From Bordetella parapertussis (GTDB taxonomy: Bacteria; Pseudomonadota; Gammaproteobacteria; Burkholderiales; Burkholderiaceae_B), in contig CAMBFI010000023.1 of the NCBI GenBank assembly GCA_945865935.1, positions 1 to 36,324 of the forward strand: a DNA stretch of 36,324 nt, given 5' to 3'. Of this stretch, positions 15,575-23,259 are shown in pieces (within the stretch, counting starts at the first letter, position 1; each line of letters starts with the position of its first letter). Made by a program: the position numbers and the translations under genes. The notes under the pieces were generated by a model that saw nothing but the letters and a program-made list of their open reading frames with translations, made no database searches and was not told the origin of the DNA.

Positions 15575-16351
15575 TCAGCGACCAACAAAAACTGCCGCAC
15601 GTTTCTCTAAGAAGGCGCGCTGTGCTTCTTTCGCGTCTTCTGTCTTGGCAATAGCGGCCGTCATGTCCTGCTCGTAGCGATAACCATCGCGCAGGCTCAT
15701 GTCTTCGATTGCGTTGAGGGTTTGCTTGGCCAGACCGATGGAGAGCGGGCTCTTTGAGGCGATCGTATTAGCCAGTTCCATCGCCGCAGGCATCAGGCCT
15801 TCGGGGGTGGTCACTTGGTTCACCACGCCCAGGCGATAGAGCTCGTCGGCAGGAACGCGATAACCGGTGAACATCATTTTGCGCAGCGTGGTGTGCGGGA
15901 ATAAACGCGCTGCGTGACTACCACCGCCGAGCAGGCCGACATCGATTTCTGGCAGAGCCAGGCTGCCTTTTTCAGAAGTGATGATGAGGTCGGCAGAGGC
16001 TGCAATGGCCAGACCCGCGCCGAGTGCAGGACCGTTAATGGCGACGATGACGGGCTTGGTGCATTCGCGAATCGCATGAAAACATTCGCGTGTACGACGC
16101 GAGTGCGCGGGCAAGTCGCCGGGTCCCTTGATAATGGAGGAACGACCTTTAAGGTCCGCACCTGCGCAGAAGATTTTGCCTTCACCAGTGAGTACCACTG
16201 CGCGTACTTCAGGCGTTTCGGAAATGAAGTCCATGGCTGCGGTGATCTCATCACCGAGCACGCGTGAGAGCGCATTCACAGGGGCGTTGTTCATGGTCAG
16301 GACCGCGACGTGTCCGATGACCTCGTATTTGAGCTGTGTAAAGTCTGGCAT
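15575..16351 (-). CDS. Enoyl-CoA hydratase/isomerase (crotonase) family protein (1)
   Basis: A 258-residue crotonase-fold protein from ATG 16351. The longer open frame to 16504 would add a non-conserved leader, and GGGGAAAC lies upstream of the chosen start. The oxyanion-hole segments are GKIFCAGADLKG and GPALGAGLAIAASADL. The catalytic Glu is present in LALPEIDVGLLGGG. It probably hydrates or isomerises an enoyl-CoA in acid catabolism. It is divergent from the third Bug receptor, which suggests that a carboxylate is imported and activated to a CoA ester. Confidence 0.92.
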   Translation of the reverse strand: MPDFTQLKYEVIGHVAVLTMNNAPVNALSRVLGDEITAAMDFISETPEVRAVVLTGEGKIFCAGADLKGRSSIIKGPGDLPAHSRRTRECFHAIRECTKPVIVAINGPALGAGLAIAASADLIITSEKGSLALPEIDVGLLGGGSHAARLFPHTTLRKMMFTGYRVPADELYRLGVVNQVTTPEGLMPAAMELANTIASKSPLSIGLAKQTLNAIEDMSLRDGYRYEQDMTAAIAKTEDAKEAQRAFLEKRAAVFVGR

Positions 16352-16503
16352 GGCGTGTTTCCCCGTTGTTTTCGTTTTGTGGTGGTTCTGTGGCGCTATA
16401 AGTCGCCAATCGCAGATAGAATACAGAAAAAACCGGAATCTGACTGAGGCAGTCCACTGCACCGGTGTTTGGATCCGACCAACAATATCAACGGGAGACA
16501 ACA

Positions 16504-17514
16504 ATGAAACAAGTCATCAAAACCACTGCACACAAAGCAATGACGACGGCTCTGGGGCTGGCAGGGTTGGTCCTGCTGGCGGGTGCCACCTCTTACGCGC
16601 AGGCGCAGGCCAGCGCGGGAGATTACCCCAATCGTCCCATCCGCATGATTGTGCCCTTTCCTCCAGGAGGCGCAGCCGATACGACGGCACGCATGATCAG
16701 TGAGCCGATGGCTAAGCAACTCGGTCAGACGATCGTGGTCGAGAACAAACCTGGTGGCGGTGCGACGATTGGCGCGGCTTTTGTTGCGGCGGCACCTGCT
16801 GATGGTTATACGATTTTGTACACCACGCCTGGCCCACAAATTACGAATCCGTTTTTGATGAGCAAGCTGAACTACAACCCTGCTGACTTGCTGCCCGTGT
16901 CGTCGGTGGCGTCGTTTGCCAACGTGTTGGTGGTACCAGTGAACTCGCCAGCTAAAAACGTTAAAGAGCTGATTGAGTACGCAAAAAAGAATCCCGGTAA
17001 AGTGAACTTCGGTAGCTCGGGTATTGGTGCGAGCAGTCATTTGGCCGGGCAGTTGTTTAAAAGCATGGCCGGTGTCGATATTACCCACGTTCCTTACAAA
17101 GGCTCCGGCCCGCTCGTGAGTGATTTGATTGCCGGTAACGTGCAGATGGCGATTGATAGTCTGTCGGTTTATCTGCCCCAGATCCGCGCGGGTAAGTTGC
17201 GTGCGCTCGGTGTCGCGAGTCTCCAGCGCTCACCCATCGCCTCAGATATCCCGACGATCGCTGAACAGTTGCCAGGTTTTGAGGCAAGTGCGCTGAACTA
17301 CATCACGGTTCCGAAAGGCACATCGCCTGCGATCATTAGCAAGCTGAATCAGGCGGTGGTCGCCGTGGTGAACGACCCAGCCATGAACAAGCGCATGATC
17401 GACGCTGGTATGGATCCTAAGACCAGCTCGCCCGCAGACCTCGCAAAGCAGATCGCCACCGAACAAGCGAAGTGGAAGAAGGTGATTTCTGAGTCAGGCG
17501 CCAAGGCGGATTAA
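16504..17514 (+). CDS. Bug/TctC-family periplasmic solute-binding protein (3)
   Basis: A 336-residue receptor. The chosen ATG 16504 follows GGGAGA, while the upstream frame to 16465 lacks a signal-peptide look. The signal peptide runs through MTTALGLAGLVLLAGATSYAQA. The mature hallmark is YPNRPIRMIVPFPPGGAADT, then VVENKPGGGATIGA and ITHVPYKGSGPLVSDLIAGN. It is orphan, without tctAB. It is divergent from crotonase-1, so it likely feeds that acyl-CoA pathway. Confidence 0.93.
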   Translation: MKQVIKTTAHKAMTTALGLAGLVLLAGATSYAQAQASAGDYPNRPIRMIVPFPPGGAADTTARMISEPMAKQLGQTIVVENKPGGGATIGAAFVAAAPADGYTILYTTPGPQITNPFLMSKLNYNPADLLPVSSVASFANVLVVPVNSPAKNVKELIEYAKKNPGKVNFGSSGIGASSHLAGQLFKSMAGVDITHVPYKGSGPLVSDLIAGNVQMAIDSLSVYLPQIRAGKLRALGVASLQRSPIASDIPTIAEQLPGFEASALNYITVPKGTSPAIISKLNQAVVAVVNDPAMNKRMIDAGMDPKTSSPADLAKQIATEQAKWKKVISESGAKAD

Positions 17515-17535
17515 AGAAAATTTGGAGTAGTTGAT

Positions 17536-17709
17536 ATGGATAAAGTGGGTTTGTGCGAACAAGTTTGCGCTGTGAAAGGCATCCCGGAAAGCGAACAATG
17601 GTTGCACGAGCCTGCTTTAAGGCAACAAATTGATCGATCATTAGCTTGGGCGTTAAACAACCCTCCGCAAGAGTCAGACCCCGCTGCGCTCAAAGTGACA
17701 AAGCCCTAG
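17536..17709 (+). CDS. Small hypothetical protein
   Basis: A 57-codon frame, MDKVGLCEQVCAVKGIPESE then QWLHEPALRQQIDRSLAWAL and a polar tail ending TKP. TTGGAG lies about 9 bases before the ATG, a good ribosome-binding site, and the start is 21 bases after the Bug-3 stop. The charged helix and the NPPQESDPAAL tail resemble C-terminal ends of small antitoxin-like proteins, but I cannot assign a family. It could be the 3' part of a decayed antitoxin gene. The rest of 17710-17860 shows no gene, only a small TGTCAC-gactt-GTGACA hairpin. Confidence 0.4.
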   Translation: MDKVGLCEQVCAVKGIPESEQWLHEPALRQQIDRSLAWALNNPPQESDPAALKVTKP

Positions 17710-17865
17710 GTGGTTGTCTGTCACGACTTGTGACAAGTGTGTCTGTTATTGAAACAGTTAATCGCATATAAAACACTACGCTTGCATCTCGCAGTCGGTT
17801 GGTATTTGGGCATGTCGCTTTCGGCCATTTTCCTTTCTTTGCTTGTTTTCAATGTAATGGCTTAC

Positions 17866-17893
17866 TTGACATTGTAATGCTATGAATTACAAT
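17866..17893 (+). promoter_or_regulatory. higBA promoter with overlapping palindromic operator
   Basis: TTGACA at 17866-17871 and TACAAT at 17888-17893 form a near-consensus promoter with a 16-base spacer. Overlapping it is a perfect dyad, ATTGTAAT (17871-17878) and ATTACAAT (17886-17893). The start codon at 17902 is only 8 bases past the -10 box, so the mRNA may be essentially leaderless. HigA-family autorepression at such a dyad is known, and it is inferred here. Confidence 0.7.
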
Positions 17894-17901
17894 TCATATT
17901 A

Positions 17902-18180
17902 ATGATTATTTCGTTTAAGCACAAAGGCCTAGAGGCCTTTTTTATAAAAAATAGTTACAAAGGTATTCCGGCTCAATTTGCTGCGCGCATTCAGCGATTG
18001 TTGGATCGATTGGATGCGGCAAGAGAACCGGACGACATGGACTTGCCGGGATATAAGTTTCATATCCTTAAAGGCGCGAGAAAAAACGAGTGCGCGGTTA
18101 ATGTCTCTGGTAACTGGCGGATCACGTTTGAGTTTCTCGGAGAAGATGCTCGGAACGTCAATTTAGAGGACTATCATTGA
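17902..18180 (+). CDS. higB: HigB-type RelE-superfamily toxin
   Basis: A 92-residue RelE/HigB-fold mRNA interferase, normal length for HigB. MIISFKHKGLEAFFIKNSYK at the start and FAARIQRLLDRLDAAREPDD, LPGYKFHILKGARKNECAV and NWRITFEFLGEDARNVNLED follow the family consensus, including the basic and aromatic residues of the RNase site (Arg in WRITF). HigB cleaves ribosome-bound mRNA and is neutralised by HigA. Its stop overlaps the higA ATG by one base (TGATG), so the two are translationally coupled. The pair looks intact. Confidence 0.92.
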   Translation: MIISFKHKGLEAFFIKNSYKGIPAQFAARIQRLLDRLDAAREPDDMDLPGYKFHILKGARKNECAVNVSGNWRITFEFLGEDARNVNLEDYH

Positions 18181-18488
18181 TGAAGTCGTTACGTAATCCT
18201 GATCGCAAGCCGACGCACCCCGGCGCTGTGTTGAGGGAAGACATCCTTCCCGAGTTGGGGATCACGCAAGCCACTTTTGCGGAACATCTCGGGGTAAGTA
18301 GGCTCACCGTTTCTGAAATTTTGCATGAGAAGCGCTCTTTGACCGCTGAGATGGCTGTGCGCATCTCAAAAGTAATCGGCGGATCCCCTGAAAGTTGGCT
18401 GCGAATGCAAGAAGCCCTTGATCTCTGGGAGGTTAAGGTTAAGTTCAAGAGCAATCCCGAGATCGCTCCTAGGGCGCTGGCCGCCTGA
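18180..18488 (+). CDS. higA: HigA-type antitoxin
   Basis: A 102-residue Xre-type helix-turn-helix antitoxin (VapI/HigA family). THPGAVLREDILPELGITQA, followed by TFAEHLGVSRLTVSEILHEK and GSPESWLRMQEALDLWEV, are the family hallmarks. It binds HigB and represses the operon through the dyad at 17871-17893. ATG 18180 is preferred over TTG 18177. A rho-independent terminator follows at 18564-18586. Confidence 0.94.
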   Translation: MKSLRNPDRKPTHPGAVLREDILPELGITQATFAEHLGVSRLTVSEILHEKRSLTAEMAVRISKVIGGSPESWLRMQEALDLWEVKVKFKSNPEIAPRALAA

Positions 18489-18563
18489 TCGAGGTCGCCC
18501 GCTCAGGCAAGTATCGCTAAATCGGTAAATACCTACAAAAAATAGGCATAAACAGACATAAAC

Positions 18564-18586
18564 CGGGGCGTAATGCCCCGTTTTTG
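18564..18586 (+). terminator. Rho-independent terminator after higBA
   Basis: CGGGGC-gtaat-GCCCCG (18564-18580) is a six-pair GC stem with a five-base loop, followed directly by TTTTTG. It lies 75 bases past the higA stop and isolates the module from the CoA-transferase gene. Confidence 0.85.
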
Positions 18587-18607
18587 TGTTTGGCTATTTT
18601 CTTGTAA

Positions 18608-18620
18608 GATGTCCTACATC
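18608..18620. promoter_or_regulatory. Small dyad, candidate GntR (FadR-type) operator
   Basis: GATGT-cct-ACATC at 18608-18620, flanked at both sides by TTCTT and AAGAA (18599-18603, 18623-18627), is a compact palindrome of the size bound by FCD-type GntR regulators. One such regulator is encoded at 19913. It sits about 70 bases before the CoA-transferase start. Binding is inferred. Confidence 0.4.
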
Positions 18621-18632
18621 ATAAGAATATTC

Positions 18633-18672
18633 TCGGATTCCGGAAAAGAATGAGCTGGAATCCGATTTCTTT
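18633..18672 (+). terminator. Leader hairpin with T-tract (possible attenuator)
   Basis: TCGGATTCC (18633-18641) and GGAATCCGA (18657-18665) are perfect 9-bp arms around a 15-base loop, followed by TTTCTTTTTTG. The hairpin precedes the CoA-transferase Shine-Dalgarno at 18681. Placed in the leader, it would act as an attenuator. It could also be the far end of an upstream unit or a decayed mobile-element repeat. Confidence 0.5.
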
Positions 18673-18690
18673 TTTGTCTTGGAGATGGAC

Positions 18691-19869
18691 ATGCCTAAGT
18701 TACCCCTTAGCCGATACACGGTGCTTGACCTGACGCGTGTGCGTTCTGGTCCTGCAGCGGTGAGGCAGTTTGCCGATTGGGGCGCCAATGTCATCAAGAT
18801 TGAAGAGCCAGGCGATGTGCCTGACGACAAGCCGGGCGGCTCTTCGCAGTTTGCCGACTACCAGAACACCCACCGCAACAAACGCAGCGTGACCTTGAAC
18901 CTCAAGCACCCCGAGGGCAAGGCGCTGTTTATGGAGATGGTGAAGCAGGCTGACGTGGTGATCGAAAACTATCGTCCGAACGTGAAGTTCAAGCTTGGCA
19001 TCGATTACGAATCACTGCGCAAAGTGAATCCCCGCATTATTTTGGCTAGCGTGTCGGGTTTTGGTCAGGACGGCCCGTATGTGGATCGCCCAGGCTTGGA
19101 TCAGATCGCACAGGGTTTGGGCGGGATCATGTCTGTAACGGGCGAGCCAGGCCGCGGACCGATGCGCGCCGGTATCCCGGTTGCCGATCTGACCTCGGGC
19201 TTGTTTTGTGCAATTGGTACCTTGGTTGCCTTGCTCGAGCGTGAAGAGTCAGGCGAAGGTCAGTGGGTACAGTCCTCGCTGCTTCAGGCACAGGTCTGGA
19301 TGATGGATTTCCAGATCATGCGCTGGTTGATGAACAAAGAAATCCCAGGTCAAACGGGTAACAACCACCCAACCACCGCAGCAACAGGCGTCTATCCAAC
19401 TTCAGATGGTTTTATCAATTTGGCTGCAATGGGCACGGAAATGTTCGTGCGTTTGGTCAAGGCGCTTGGTCGCCCTGATATCGCCGAAGACGCACGCTTC
19501 AAAGACATCAAGACGCGCGGCCAGCATCGACCCGCACTCAATGAGTTGATTGCAGAGTGCACCAAAGAAAAACCTTCGGCCTATTGGATTGATGTCTTCA
19601 ACAAAGAAGGCGTTCCCTGCGGCTACATCAAGAACGTTAAAGAGACGATGGAAGACCCGCAAGTGGTGCACCTTGGGATGGCTAAGAAACTGCAGCATCC
19701 AAAGCTTGGCGAGATCAGCGTGGTGAATCAGCCGGTGATCATGAGTCGTTCAAAGCGCGACGTGTTTACGGCGGCCCCGGATCGTGGCGAGCATAACCAC
19801 GAGGTGTATGCAGAGTTTGGGATCGGCGCTGACCGAGTCGACGCGTTGACCAAAGCAGGTGCAATTTGA
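18691..19869 (+). CDS. CaiB/BaiF-family (class III) CoA-transferase
   Basis: A 392-residue family III CoA-transferase, which moves CoA between carboxylates in the cytosol. ATG 18691 is chosen because GGAG (18681-18684) lies 6 bases upstream. The start PLSRYTVLDLTRVRSGPAAV, the GANVIKIEEPG strand (33-41), the Asp-containing GIPVADLTSG (catalytic Asp166) and the C-terminal EHNHEVYAEFG are characteristic. It is followed closely by a GntR regulator and a crotonase-family gene on the same strand, an arrangement suited to activating an imported carboxylate and then hydrating or isomerising its CoA ester. Confidence 0.95.
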   Translation: MPKLPLSRYTVLDLTRVRSGPAAVRQFADWGANVIKIEEPGDVPDDKPGGSSQFADYQNTHRNKRSVTLNLKHPEGKALFMEMVKQADVVIENYRPNVKFKLGIDYESLRKVNPRIILASVSGFGQDGPYVDRPGLDQIAQGLGGIMSVTGEPGRGPMRAGIPVADLTSGLFCAIGTLVALLEREESGEGQWVQSSLLQAQVWMMDFQIMRWLMNKEIPGQTGNNHPTTAATGVYPTSDGFINLAAMGTEMFVRLVKALGRPDIAEDARFKDIKTRGQHRPALNELIAECTKEKPSAYWIDVFNKEGVPCGYIKNVKETMEDPQVVHLGMAKKLQHPKLGEISVVNQPVIMSRSKRDVFTAAPDRGEHNHEVYAEFGIGADRVDALTKAGAI

Positions 19870-19912
19870 GTGTCAAAGTCTGAGTCAAAGTAAGAGTGAA
19901 AGGAGACGCATT

Positions 19913-20737
19913 GTGACAAAAACTTCGGTGACCGCAACGGTCTACACCGCTCGTCGTCAGCCGCTCAGCAGCCGTGGTTCGTCTGCGAGCAAGTTTCTGG
20001 GTACGACTGCCCGAGCGCCGATCGTCTCGGCCTTCGATAGTCTCGGGCGTCCAGAAAACTTGCCCGATGAAATCGCGCAGCAGCTGCGCACGCGCATCTT
20101 GAATGAAAGCTTGGCGCCGGGCCAGCGCCTGCCGACCGAGCAAGAGCTGGGCGCGCAGTTTGGTGTGAGCCGCAACGTGGTGCGCGAAGCGATTGCACGC
20201 TTAAAACTGACGGGCTTGGTTGAAACACGACATGGCGTGGGCACCTTTGTGTGTGCCGATATCGCGATGCGTCCCTTCGAGGTGTCGCACGATGATTTGA
20301 TGGACCTGGGTCAGATTATTCAGGTGCATCAATTGCGTGTGGAGATCGAGTCGGGTGCGGCCGCGCTGGCTGCGACCCATCGCACCAAGACTCAGCTTGA
20401 AACCTTGCAGCTGGCTTGGAAAAAAGTCGAGCAATCGTCGGCGGACTGGCAGATCGCCGCCCATTCGGCGGTAGACTTCCACCTGGCCGTCGCGCAAGCG
20501 GCGAACAACCCGCATTTTGTGCGCATCATGGGGCACTTGAGCCACGTGATTCACCATGCGGTGCGCACGTTCAGATTTAGAAATACCGGCACGACCCGTA
20601 TCGATGAAATCGGTGATGAGCACGGACGCATCGTCGACGCGATCGCACGGCAGGATTCGGCGGGAGCCCGCCAAGCTATGCGTACCCATTTGGATAACGG
20701 GATGGCGCGTTATCGTAAATTACTAGGAGACCTTTAA
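19913..20737 (+). CDS. FadR/GntR-family (FCD) transcriptional regulator
   Basis: A 274-residue regulator started at GTG 19913, which has AGGAG at 19901-19905; the longer frame to 19859 overlaps the preceding gene. Residues 1-48 are a Ser/Arg-rich leader. The winged helix spans about 50-115 (LPTEQELGAQFGVSRNVVRE and TRHGVGTFV). The FCD ligand domain follows, with VDFHLAVAQAANNPHF, EHGRIVDAIARQ and AMRTHLD supplying the usual metal His and Asp residues. It probably senses a carboxylate or CoA intermediate and controls the flanking CoA-transferase/crotonase operon. The upstream dyad at 18608-18620 is a candidate target. Confidence 0.93.
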   Translation: MTKTSVTATVYTARRQPLSSRGSSASKFLGTTARAPIVSAFDSLGRPENLPDEIAQQLRTRILNESLAPGQRLPTEQELGAQFGVSRNVVREAIARLKLTGLVETRHGVGTFVCADIAMRPFEVSHDDLMDLGQIIQVHQLRVEIESGAAALAATHRTKTQLETLQLAWKKVEQSSADWQIAAHSAVDFHLAVAQAANNPHFVRIMGHLSHVIHHAVRTFRFRNTGTTRIDEIGDEHGRIVDAIARQDSAGARQAMRTHLDNGMARYRKLLGDL

Positions 20738-20740
20738 ATC

Positions 20741-21556
20741 ATGACCACCACTAGACTGTTGCAAGGCGAAATCACCGACAACCTCATCATTGAAAAGAAA
20801 GATGGGGCCGGTTGGATTACGTTTAACGATCCTGCTCGCCACAACGCAATGTCCTACGACATGTGGGTTGCGATTCCTAAAGTCATCAAGATGTTTGAGG
20901 AAGATGACGAAGTGCGCGTCATCGTGCTGACTGGTGCGGGCGGCAAATCGTTTGTGAGCGGCGCGAATATCTCTCAGTTTGAAAAACTGCGTACTGCTGC
21001 AGATGCGGTGGCTGAATACGAGCGCGTGGGTGAAGAAGCGCAAGGTTCGATCTACAACACCTTCAAGCCAGTGATCGGGCGTATCGACGGCTATTGCATC
21101 GGTGGCGGTTTGAACCTGTCGTTGTGTTGCGACGTGCGTATTGCGTCGGATGCGAGCTCGTTTGCGATTCCTGCTGGTCGTTTGGGCTTGGGCTATCGTT
21201 TGACGGCGATTCGTAACCTGGTCACCACTGTCGGTGCCGCACAGGCGCTGGACATCATGTTGTCCGCTTCACGCTTTACTGCCAAAGAAGCACACGCCAA
21301 AGGCTTGGTACAGCACGTGGTGCCGGTCGCTGAGCTCGACAAAGCGGTGGATGAGTACCTAGCCAAAGTGGTTTCGAACGCACCCATCACTTTGCGTGCC
21401 GGGAAAAAAGCCATCCGCGAGTTCCAGAAAGTCGCACCACACATTGATATCGCGGGCATCAAGCAGATGGTGTTGGATTGTTTTGCAAGCGATGACTATC
21501 AGGAAGGTAAGCGTGCCTTCGCTGAGAAGCGCGCACCTGTCTTCCGCGGCAAATAA
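20741..21556 (+). CDS. Enoyl-CoA hydratase/isomerase (crotonase) family protein (2)
   Basis: A 271-residue crotonase-fold protein starting 3 bases after the GntR stop, with AGGAGA just upstream. Oxyanion-hole segments GKSFVSGANISQF and IDGYCIGGGLNLSLCCDVR are present. The usual catalytic Glu (PE..LGL) is replaced: the sequence reads IPAGRLGLGYRL. It may therefore be a decarboxylase, isomerase or thioesterase-like member rather than a hydratase. It is part of the CoA-transferase operon and separated from the TauE gene by 9 bases. Confidence 0.9.
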   Translation: MTTTRLLQGEITDNLIIEKKDGAGWITFNDPARHNAMSYDMWVAIPKVIKMFEEDDEVRVIVLTGAGGKSFVSGANISQFEKLRTAADAVAEYERVGEEAQGSIYNTFKPVIGRIDGYCIGGGLNLSLCCDVRIASDASSFAIPAGRLGLGYRLTAIRNLVTTVGAAQALDIMLSASRFTAKEAHAKGLVQHVVPVAELDKAVDEYLAKVVSNAPITLRAGKKAIREFQKVAPHIDIAGIKQMVLDCFASDDYQEGKRAFAEKRAPVFRGK

Positions 21557-21565
21557 GCGACTTTG

Positions 21566-22330
21566 ATGTCGCTTGATCTGTGGAATCAGCTGTTCCCGTC
21601 GATTCCCGTTTTTTTAATGATGTGTGTGGTGGTGCTGCTAGCTGGCACCATCCGCTCATTTACGGGTTTTGGCGGTGGTTTAGTTCTGGCACCTCTGTTT
21701 AGCCTATTTATGAAGCCGGCCGATTTGGTGGTGGTCGTGCTGGTGTTGAATTTTCTGACGTCGGTGCAGTCTCTGCCTGGTACCTGGCGTACCACCAGTT
21801 GGCCCTTGGTCTGGTCGATGTTGATCCCGTCCTTAGTGGGAGTTCCGCTAGGCGTGTGGATGATTGAAGTGCTTGATCCCATGGTGATTCGCCGGGTGAT
21901 TGGTGTGGTTGTGGCGGCACTCGCCGCAATCTTACTGGTGGGTTGGACCTACAACGGCGCGCGCGGCCGCTTGCAGAACTGGATCGTTGGCGTGGTCAGC
22001 GGGTATCTGACAGCCCTTGCAGGAGTTGGTGGACCGCCGCTTGTGCTCTATCTGTTGTCGGATAAGTCCCTCTCACCGGTTGTGATCCGATCGTTTTTTA
22101 TGATGTTTTTTGCGCTTGGCCAGGTCTGTACGATGACGTATTTTGCGTATCAGGGCCTGCTCAACACGACCCAGATGGTGTATTCGGTCTCGTTTATTCC
22201 GATCTATGTCGCATCGACGTTTTTGGGCACCTATCTGTTTCATCAGGCGCTTAAAAAGCGGGCTGATCTGATCAAGAAATTCTCGCTTTGGTTCTTGCTG
22301 GTCGTTGGGGTGGTCACCTTAGTAATGTGA
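21566..22330 (+). CDS. TauE/SafE-family membrane permease
   Basis: A 254-residue inner-membrane protein with about eight hydrophobic segments. Two inverted-repeat hallmarks are visible: FTGFGGGLVLAPLFSLF in the N-terminal half and ALAGVGGPPLVLYLLS in the C-terminal half. TauE/SafE proteins export sulfite, sulfoacetate or related organic anions, and many homologues sit in acyl-CoA or carboxylate clusters. ATG 21566 follows an adjacent TTG; no good Shine-Dalgarno is seen, so coupling with the preceding gene is likely. It ends just before rfbD. Confidence 0.92.
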   Translation: MSLDLWNQLFPSIPVFLMMCVVVLLAGTIRSFTGFGGGLVLAPLFSLFMKPADLVVVVLVLNFLTSVQSLPGTWRTTSWPLVWSMLIPSLVGVPLGVWMIEVLDPMVIRRVIGVVVAALAAILLVGWTYNGARGRLQNWIVGVVSGYLTALAGVGGPPLVLYLLSDKSLSPVVIRSFFMMFFALGQVCTMTYFAYQGLLNTTQMVYSVSFIPIYVASTFLGTYLFHQALKKRADLIKKFSLWFLLVVGVVTLVM

Positions 22331-22350
22331 TGGGGCATAATTTGGGCATC

Positions 22351-23259
22351 ATGACGCACAAGATTCTGTTACTCGGGGCCAACGGTCAGGTTGGCCATGC
22401 GCTACAGACCACACTCAAGCCCCTGGGTGAGGTGGTGTGCTGCACCCGGGAGCAACTGGATTTATCCACGTTGGCTTCACAGCCCGACGCGCTGGATGGG
22501 CTTGTGCAGCGGATCAAGCCCACCATCATCGTCAATGCTTCGGCCTATACCGCGGTCGATCGGGCAGAGGTCGAGCCGGAAATAGCGGCGCTGCTGAATA
22601 CTCAAGTCCCCGGGATGTTGGGTGCAGCGGCGCAAAAGCTCGGAGCTTGTGTGGTGCATTTCTCGACCGACTATGTGTTTGACGGCACAAAGGCGGGCGC
22701 CTATCAGGAATCCGATCAGACCAGCCCCTTGTCTGTGTATGGCCGTAGCAAGCTTGAAGGTGAGCACACACTGTCACATAAATGTCCGCGCCACTTGATT
22801 TTCCGTACAAGCTGGGTGGTTGGTGCGCACGGCGGGAATTTTCTGAAAACCATGCTGAAGTTCGCCCAAGAGCGCGAGGCCTTACGGATCGTGTCAGACC
22901 AACAAGGTGCGCCGACTTCTGCCAATTTGCTCGCACAAACGACTACAGAAATCTTGCGCACGATGGCGGACCAGCCTGCGACAGATCCCCGTTGGGGCGT
23001 CTATAACTTGGTTGCCGCCGGCCAAACCAACTGGCACGCGTACGCGAGTTACGTGATCGCACAGGCCCGAGAATTAGGTTGGCCAATCAAAATCAAGGAC
23101 GAGGCGATCACGCCAATCTTGACTGCCGAGTATCCAGTCGCGGCGACCCGACCACTGAACTCGGTCTTGGATACTTCCAAGATCCGCAAAACGTTTGGTG
23201 TGAACTTGCCTGACTGGCGGGTAGGAGTCGATGAGGTGTTGCAGACCTTGAAGAAGTAA
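22351..23259 (+). CDS. rfbD: dTDP-4-dehydrorhamnose reductase
   Basis: A 302-residue SDR enzyme, typical RmlD length, started at ATG 22351; longer in-frame starts overlap the TauE gene. It reduces dTDP-4-keto-L-rhamnose to dTDP-L-rhamnose with NAD(P)H, the last step before rhamnose transfer to O-antigen. Motifs are GANGQVG (9-15), NASAYTAVD (62-70), STDYVFDG (105-112) and YGRSK with Tyr130 and Lys134. The rfbB partner is about 17 kb upstream on the other strand. The stop abuts the stop of a convergent PIN toxin with no spacer. Confidence 0.94.
   Translation: MTHKILLLGANGQVGHALQTTLKPLGEVVCCTREQLDLSTLASQPDALDGLVQRIKPTIIVNASAYTAVDRAEVEPEIAALLNTQVPGMLGAAAQKLGACVVHFSTDYVFDGTKAGAYQESDQTSPLSVYGRSKLEGEHTLSHKCPRHLIFRTSWVVGAHGGNFLKTMLKFAQEREALRIVSDQQGAPTSANLLAQTTTEILRTMADQPATDPRWGVYNLVAAGQTNWHAYASYVIAQARELGWPIKIKDEAITPILTAEYPVAATRPLNSVLDTSKIRKTFGVNLPDWRVGVDEVLQTLKK

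Noticed and set aside
16465-16503. Upstream extension of the third Bug gene
   Set aside because: No ribosome-binding site, and the signal peptide begins at 16504 after GGGAGA.
17717-17735. TGTCAC-gactt-GTGACA hairpin as a terminator for Bug-3
   Set aside because: The stem is only six pairs and no T-tract follows.
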